A stretch of 64,000 nucleotides of DNA from Caulobacteraceae bacterium (GTDB taxonomy: Bacteria > Pseudomonadota > Alphaproteobacteria > Caulobacterales > Caulobacteraceae), in contig CANJLH010000014.1 in NCBI GenBank assembly GCA_947475415.1, positions 1 to 64,000 on the forward strand, written 5' to 3'. Below the pieces are notes generated by a model. The model saw only the letters and a list, made by a program, of their open reading frames with translations. It searched no databases and had not been told where the DNA came from. How positions within the stretch are numbered: the first letter of the stretch is position 1; every line of letters begins with the position of its first letter. The position numbers and the translations under genes were made by a program. Positions 59,196 through 64,000 of the stretch are shown here, in pieces.

Positions 59196-61892
59196 TCAGC
59201 GGTCCTTCTCGCGATCACCCACCGCGGCCTGGGCGGCCGCCAAACGGGCGATGGGCACACGGTAGGCCGAGCAGCTCACGTAATCCAGGCCGACGGACTC
59301 GCAGAAGCGGATCGAGGCCGGATCGCCGCCGTGCTCGCCGCAGATCCCGAGCTTCACATCAGCCCGCACGGCGCGACCACGTTCAGCAGCCAGCCGGATG
59401 AGGTCGCCGACTCCCTCCTGGTCCAGGGTCACGAAGGGATCGCGGTCGAAAATGCCCTTTTCGATGTAGGCGTTCAGGAACTTTCCGCAGTCGTCGCGGC
59501 TGATCCCGAACGTGGTCTGGGTCAGGTCGTTGGTGCCGAACGAGAAGAACTCCGCATGCTCGGCCAGGTCGCCGGCGCGCAGCGCCGCGCGCGGCAGTTC
59601 AACCATGGTGCCGACCCGGTAGGTGATGGTCTGGCCTTTCGCGGCCATGGCCTCGGCGGCGGTGCGGTCGGTGAGCTCGCGCAGGAACTTCATCTCCTCG
59701 CGCTTGGCGACCAACGGATGCATGATCTCCGGCACCGGCGCCGCCTTGCCCGTCGCGACGATTTCGCACGCCGCTTCGATGATGGCGCGCACCTGCATCT
59801 CGTAGATTTCCGGGAATGAGATCCCCAGCCGGCAACCGCGGTGGCCAAGCATGGGATTGACCTCATGCAGTTCCTTGGCCCGTCTCAGAAGCTTGGCCGC
59901 GTCAAAGCCGGTGGCGGCGGCGACGGCGGCCACATCCTCCTCAGTGTGGGGCAAGAATTCATGCAGCGGCGGGTCCAGAAGGCGGATGGTGACCGGCAGG
60001 CCCTCCATGATCTCGAACAATTCGACGAAGTCCGCCCGCTGCATTGGCAATATCTTGGCCAGTGCGGCTCTGCGGCCGGCCTCGTCGTCAGCCAGGATCA
60101 TCTCACGCACGGCGGCGATGCGCGTGGGGTCGAAAAACATGTGCTCAGTGCGGCACAGACCAATGCCCTCCGCGCCGAACTGGCGGGCGGTCCTGGCGTC
60201 GGCTGCGGTTTCAGCGTTGGCCCGGACCTTCAGCCGCCGCAGGCCGTCGGCCCATTCCATAAGCTCCGCAAAGTCGCCGGACAGCTCCGGTTCGATCATG
60301 TCGACCTCGCCGGCCAGAATCTCGCCAGTGGAACCGTCGATGGTGACGACATCACCGGCCCGGAAGGTTTGGCCGCGGGCCCGCAGTTCGCCGTTCCTGG
60401 CGTCGATCTGCAATTCTCCGGCGCCTGACACGCAGGGACGGCCCATTCCGCGGGCCACCACGGCGGCGTGGCTGGTCATGCCGCCGCGGGCGGTGACGAT
60501 ACCGCGGGCGGCATCCATCCCGCGAATGTCCTCGGGGCTGGTTTCCTCCCGCACCAGGATGACCGACCCGTGCGTCCCGCCCAGGCGCTCCGCCTCGCCG
60601 GCGGTAAACACGATCTGGCCCGTCGCCGCCCCCGGCGATGCCGGCAGGCCGGTGGCGATCACCAGCCTGGGGCTATTCGGGTCGATGGTCGGGTGCAGCA
60701 ACTGGTCGAGCGATCCCGGCTCGACCCGCATAACCGCCTCCTCACGGCTGATCAGGCCTTCGCCGGCGAGATCGACCGCGATCTTCAACGCGGCCTTCGC
60801 GGTGCGTTTGCCGTTGCGCGTCTGCAGCATGAAGAGCCGCCCGCGCTCCACCGTGAACTCGATGTCCTGCATGTCGCGATAGTGCCGTTCAAGCTTGCCC
60901 ACGACCTCGCGAAACTCTCGGAACACCTCCGGCAGCGCCTCCTCCATGGAGGGGTTTTTCTCGCCCATCTCTTCGCGGGCCGCCCGGGTCAGGGTCTGCG
61001 GCGTGCGGATGCCGGCGACCACGTCCTCACCCTGGGCGTTCAGCAGGAACTCGCCATAAAGGCGGTTCTCGCCGGTGGAAGGGTTTCGGGTGAAGGCGAC
61101 CCCGGTGGCCGAGGTGTCGCCCATGTTGCCGAACACCATGGATTGGACATTGACCGCCGTGCCCCAGCTTTCCGGGATGTCGTGCATGCGCCGGTAGAAC
61201 TTGGCGCGGTCATTCATCCAGCTTGCGAACACCGCCCCCACCGCGCCCCAGAGCTGGGACTTGGGTTCCTGGGGAAAGGGCGCGCCGAGCTCACGGGCGA
61301 CGAGGTCCTTGTAGTCTGCGACCACGGCCTCCCAGTCTTCGGCGTTCAGGTCGGTGTCGACATAGGCGTCCAGCCGGTCCTTGTGATCATCCAGGATCTC
61401 CTCGAACATGTGGTGGTCCAGCCCCAGCACCACGTTCGAATACATCTGAATGAACCGACGGTAGGAATCGAAGGCGAACCGGCGGTCCCCCGACAGGCTG
61501 GCCAGCCCCTCCACAGTGGCGTCGGTGAGTCCGAGATTCAACACCGTGTCCATCATGCCCGGCATCGAGGCCTGGGCCCCGGAGCGAACCGACACCAGCA
61601 GCGGATTGGCCGCGTCGCCGAAAGCCTTGCCGGTCGCCCGCTCCACCTCCGCCAGAGCCTCGGCCACCTGACTTTCCAACTCGGCCGGATAGCTGTTTGC
61701 ATTCGCGTAATAGTGCGTGCAGGCCTCGGTGGTGATGGTGAAACCCGGCGGCACCGGCAGACCGAGCGACGACATCTCAGCCAGGTTGGCGCCCTTGCCG
61801 CCAAGCAGGGCCTTCATCGAAGCGTCGCCGTCAGCCCGCCCGCCGCCGAAGCTGTAGACCCAACGTACTTGCGTCGTTGATGCGCCGCTCAT
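59196..61892 (-). CDS. ppdK: Pyruvate, phosphate dikinase
   Basis: 898 residues, full length. The ATP-grasp domain covers the first ~340 (LGGKGANLAEMSSLGLPVPPGFTITTEAC). The swivelling phosphohistidine domain has GGMTSHAAVVARGMGRPCV with the catalytic His. The PEP/pyruvate barrel holds EGIGLCRTEHMFF, GTNDLTQTTFGISRDD and GICGEHGGDPASI. It interconverts pyruvate and PEP and may serve gluconeogenesis. It lies 6 bases after glyS. Confidence 0.97.
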   Translation of the reverse strand: MSGASTTQVRWVYSFGGGRADGDASMKALLGGKGANLAEMSSLGLPVPPGFTITTEACTHYYANANSYPAELESQVAEALAEVERATGKAFGDAANPLLVSVRSGAQASMPGMMDTVLNLGLTDATVEGLASLSGDRRFAFDSYRRFIQMYSNVVLGLDHHMFEEILDDHKDRLDAYVDTDLNAEDWEAVVADYKDLVARELGAPFPQEPKSQLWGAVGAVFASWMNDRAKFYRRMHDIPESWGTAVNVQSMVFGNMGDTSATGVAFTRNPSTGENRLYGEFLLNAQGEDVVAGIRTPQTLTRAAREEMGEKNPSMEEALPEVFREFREVVGKLERHYRDMQDIEFTVERGRLFMLQTRNGKRTAKAALKIAVDLAGEGLISREEAVMRVEPGSLDQLLHPTIDPNSPRLVIATGLPASPGAATGQIVFTAGEAERLGGTHGSVILVREETSPEDIRGMDAARGIVTARGGMTSHAAVVARGMGRPCVSGAGELQIDARNGELRARGQTFRAGDVVTIDGSTGEILAGEVDMIEPELSGDFAELMEWADGLRRLKVRANAETAADARTARQFGAEGIGLCRTEHMFFDPTRIAAVREMILADDEAGRRAALAKILPMQRADFVELFEIMEGLPVTIRLLDPPLHEFLPHTEEDVAAVAAATGFDAAKLLRRAKELHEVNPMLGHRGCRLGISFPEIYEMQVRAIIEAACEIVATGKAAPVPEIMHPLVAKREEMKFLRELTDRTAAEAMAAKGQTITYRVGTMVELPRAALRAGDLAEHAEFFSFGTNDLTQTTFGISRDDCGKFLNAYIEKGIFDRDPFVTLDQEGVGDLIRLAAERGRAVRADVKLGICGEHGGDPASIRFCESVGLDYVSCSAYRVPIARLAAAQAAVGDREKDR

Positions 61893-61898
61893 GTACGT

Positions 61899-64000
61899 CT
61901 AGCCCGTTACTAAGGAAAAGTCGGCCACCTGGCCCATGGCGTCGCGGATCTGCCCCAGCAGGCGCAAACGGTTCGCACGTTCGGAAGGCTTTTCCGAATT
62001 GACCAGCACCTTCACGAAGAAGGCGTCCAGCGGCGCGCGCAATCCAGCCAGAATCCGCATGGCGCCCGCGAAGTCCTCGGTGGCCAGGGCCGCGTCCAGC
62101 GGTCCGTCGGCGGCCTTGACAGCGTCGATCAGAGCGATCTCCTCGGCGGGCGCGCCGGCCGACTTCACCGCCTCGCCGGTAGGCAGCGGCCCCTTCTTCG
62201 CTTCGGCTCTCAGAATATTGGCGGCGCGGTTGTGTCCGGCCAGCAGGTTCGCCCCGTCATCCGTCGCCAGGAAGCGGCCCAGTGCGGCGACCCGGGCGGC
62301 GATGCGCACAAGATCGTCGTCCCCAAGCGCGAACACCGCATCCACCAGGTCATGGCGTTGGCCTTGCTCGCGAAGCTGCACCTTCAACCGATCGGCCAGA
62401 AACGCCAGGACCTCATCGGCCACCTTGGGATAGGGCGCGAAGCTGTAGAGGATCTCTCCGTCAGGCTTGCCCCCAGCCACACGGCGGGTGCGGTCAAACT
62501 CCACATCCACTTCGCGTTCCATCGCCACCACCATCGGCGGGGCGTCCGCTATGAGGGCTTCGTCAAACTCTCTCAGATAGGTCTCGAACACCTTCGAGCG
62601 GTCGCGGCCCCGGGCGCCCAGATAGGCGGTTGTGCGGTCAGTTGATATAAACAGAGCCCGCCCCGGATCCACATAGCAGCGCAGCGCGCCGTACCAGTGG
62701 TCCACCAGCTTGCGGATCGGCGCCCTCACCTCGCTATTGAGAAGAATGCGTATCAGGCCAAGTGCGGCGCGCCGCAGCGCGTAGGGATCGCGCGACCCGG
62801 TGGGCTTTTCTCCGATTGCGAAGAAGGCGGTCAGGGAGTCGATTTTGTCTGCGATGGCGAGCGCCATGGTCACCGGTTTGTCGGGAACCTCGTCGCTGGG
62901 GCCAACCGGGCGGTAATGATCCGTGATCGCCTCGGCGACGATGGCGCTGAGCCCTTCTTCGCGGGCGTAGTAGCCGCCCATTGCGCCCTGCAGTTCCGGA
63001 AACTCGTCCACCATGCCGGTGGCGAGATCAGCCTTGCACAGGCGCGCCGCCTGCGCGGCCTTGGCCGCATCGGCGCCCACCATCGGCGCGATCTCGGCCA
63101 CGAGCATTTCCAGCCGCTCCACCCGTTCGCGCACAGTGCCGAGGCGGGCGTGGAAGGTTACGCCTTCGAGCTTCTTCAACCGTTGTTCCAGCGGGACTTT
63201 GCAATCCTCCGTCCAGAAGAAACGCGCGTCGGACAGGCGCGCAGCCAGCACCCGCGCATTCCCGGCGGCGATCGCCTTGCCGCCATCTGGAGCCACGATA
63301 TTGGCCACGGTCACGAAGTGGGGCGCCAGCTTGTCGGTTTTCCCATCCCGAACGGCGAAGTACTTCTGGTGCGTGCGCATGGAGGTGCGGATCACCTCCG
63401 GCGGCAGATTAAGGAACGCTGGGTCCATGTCGCCGAGCACCGGCGTCGGCCATTCCGCAAGACCTGCCACCTCGTCCAGCAACCCCTCGTCCTCGACCAA
63501 CTCCAGGCCGCGGGCGAAACACAGCGCGCGCGCACTGGCCAGGATCCGATCCTTGCGGGCCTCGGCATCCAACACCACGAACCGTTCGGTCAGCCCTTTT
63601 TCATAGCTGGCGAAGTCCTTGGCCTTGAATGCCCGCCCAGTGCCCATGAACCGATGCCCCTCGGTCTGAGCGCCGCTTTCAATGCCGTCGATGGAGAAAG
63701 GGACGACCTCGCCATCGAAGATACAAAGGATCCGCTTGATGGGCCGAACCCAACGCAGCGTACCGGCGCCCCAGGTCATGGACTTGGGCCAGGGGAAATC
63801 TCGGATGATCTCATCGGCCATCTCGGCGATGAGCCCGGCCGTGGGGCGGCCCTTACGCTCAATCCTGGCGAAATAGACGCCGTCGCGCTCGATAAGCTCT
63901 CCGCGTCCGATCCCCGCGTTGCGCAGGAACCCTTCTATGGCCGCCTCGGGGGACCCGACCCTGGGCCCCTTGCGCTCTTCCGCGCGATCGCCCTGGGCGG
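61899..64000 (-). CDS. glyS: Glycine--tRNA ligase beta subunit, 5' end beyond the window
   Basis: The frame is open to the right edge, so about 700 residues are visible and the N-terminus is missing. Matching blocks include FPWPKSMTWGAGTLRWVRPIKRI, the FxAxLGTxxERV-type region and the C-terminal helical domain with DFxxxxxxLAGLRAPLDAFFVKVLVNSE. The beta subunit carries the anticodon- and tRNA-binding parts of the alpha2beta2 enzyme. glyQ should lie just beyond the edge. Confidence 0.95.
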   Translation of the reverse strand, partial: AQGDRAEERKGPRVGSPEAAIEGFLRNAGIGRGELIERDGVYFARIERKGRPTAGLIAEMADEIIRDFPWPKSMTWGAGTLRWVRPIKRILCIFDGEVVPFSIDGIESGAQTEGHRFMGTGRAFKAKDFASYEKGLTERFVVLDAEARKDRILASARALCFARGLELVEDEGLLDEVAGLAEWPTPVLGDMDPAFLNLPPEVIRTSMRTHQKYFAVRDGKTDKLAPHFVTVANIVAPDGGKAIAAGNARVLAARLSDARFFWTEDCKVPLEQRLKKLEGVTFHARLGTVRERVERLEMLVAEIAPMVGADAAKAAQAARLCKADLATGMVDEFPELQGAMGGYYAREEGLSAIVAEAITDHYRPVGPSDEVPDKPVTMALAIADKIDSLTAFFAIGEKPTGSRDPYALRRAALGLIRILLNSEVRAPIRKLVDHWYGALRCYVDPGRALFISTDRTTAYLGARGRDRSKVFETYLREFDEALIADAPPMVVAMEREVDVEFDRTRRVAGGKPDGEILYSFAPYPKVADEVLAFLADRLKVQLREQGQRHDLVDAVFALGDDDLVRIAARVAALGRFLATDDGANLLAGHNRAANILRAEAKKGPLPTGEAVKSAGAPAEEIALIDAVKAADGPLDAALATEDFAGAMRILAGLRAPLDAFFVKVLVNSEKPSERANRLRLLGQIRDAMGQVADFSLVTG

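Noticed and set aside
60468..61880. 470-codon plus-strand open frame opposite ppdK
   Set aside because: It is the antisense of a certain gene, lacks any family motif and arises from the high GC at third positions.
1..64000. CRISPR arrays, rRNA or tRNA genes, complete insertion sequences
   Set aside because: I looked for regularly spaced repeats, conserved rRNA blocks, cloverleaf patterns and intact transposases and found none.

Overview
The window looks like the chromosome of a GC-rich alphaproteobacterium of the Caulobacteraceae, with Phenylobacterium or a relative most likely. The evidence is gene content and control signals. The flagellin block (flaEY-like gene, flagellin, flaG, flagellin, flaF, flbT, flbA-like TPR gene) is the Caulobacter alpha-flagellin locus in layout. 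The regulatory sites are of Caulobacter type: a sigma-54 promoter with two paired FlbD (ftr)-like palindromes, a full CtrA box (TTAA-N7-TTAA), and two alphaproteobacterial LexA boxes of the GTTC-N7-GTTC / GAAC-N7-GAAC class. The species is an inference.

Layout. (1) 1-254: remnant of an IS3-family orfA at the left edge. (2) 545-13662, minus strand: a long chemotaxis and two-component cluster read as cheA, cheW, a PAS-containing soluble MCP, cheY, a minimal CheZ-like phosphatase, a receiver protein with a FliM-like tail, a small helical protein, a hybrid histidine kinase split by a one-base frameshift, a single-domain response regulator, cheB, cheR. A truncated haemoglobin gene sits inside it on the opposite strand. 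(3) 14086-14980: two small phage-like genes. (4) 15212-38061: catabolic accessory region with an MFS transporter, several SDRs, enoyl-CoA hydratases, nitronate monooxygenases, a carboxymuconolactone-decarboxylase-family protein, a GntR/FCD regulator, an amidohydrolase coupled to a two-subunit molybdenum hydroxylase, a cytochrome c/PQQ-type sugar dehydrogenase fusion, a leuCD-type pair and an N-acyl-D-amino-acid deacylase. This resembles a degradation island for CoA-activated organic acids or terpenoids, but no substrate can be named. (5) 38074-44015: a SulP transporter without STAS, ssb under a LexA box, and an orphan bacterial multiubiquitin protein. (6) 44059-52196: flagellin locus. (7) 52369-64000: housekeeping and stress genes (MoxR ATPase, universal stress protein, HD hydrolase, phosphatase, NrtR-like regulator, M48 protease, ppdK, glyS).

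How it works together. The chemotaxis cluster and flagellin locus together encode motility control and filament supply: CheA/CheW/MCP signalling, CheY output with CheZ-like removal of phosphate, CheB/CheR adaptation, and sigma-54/FlbD transcription plus FlbT/FlaF post-transcriptional control of flagellin. The points most worth a second look are the orphan two-repeat multiubiquitin protein (41258-41818), an unknown 75-residue gene directly behind a LexA box (58655-58951), the CheY-docking-like tails on two adjacent che genes, and the homopolymer-associated frameshift in the hybrid kinase.
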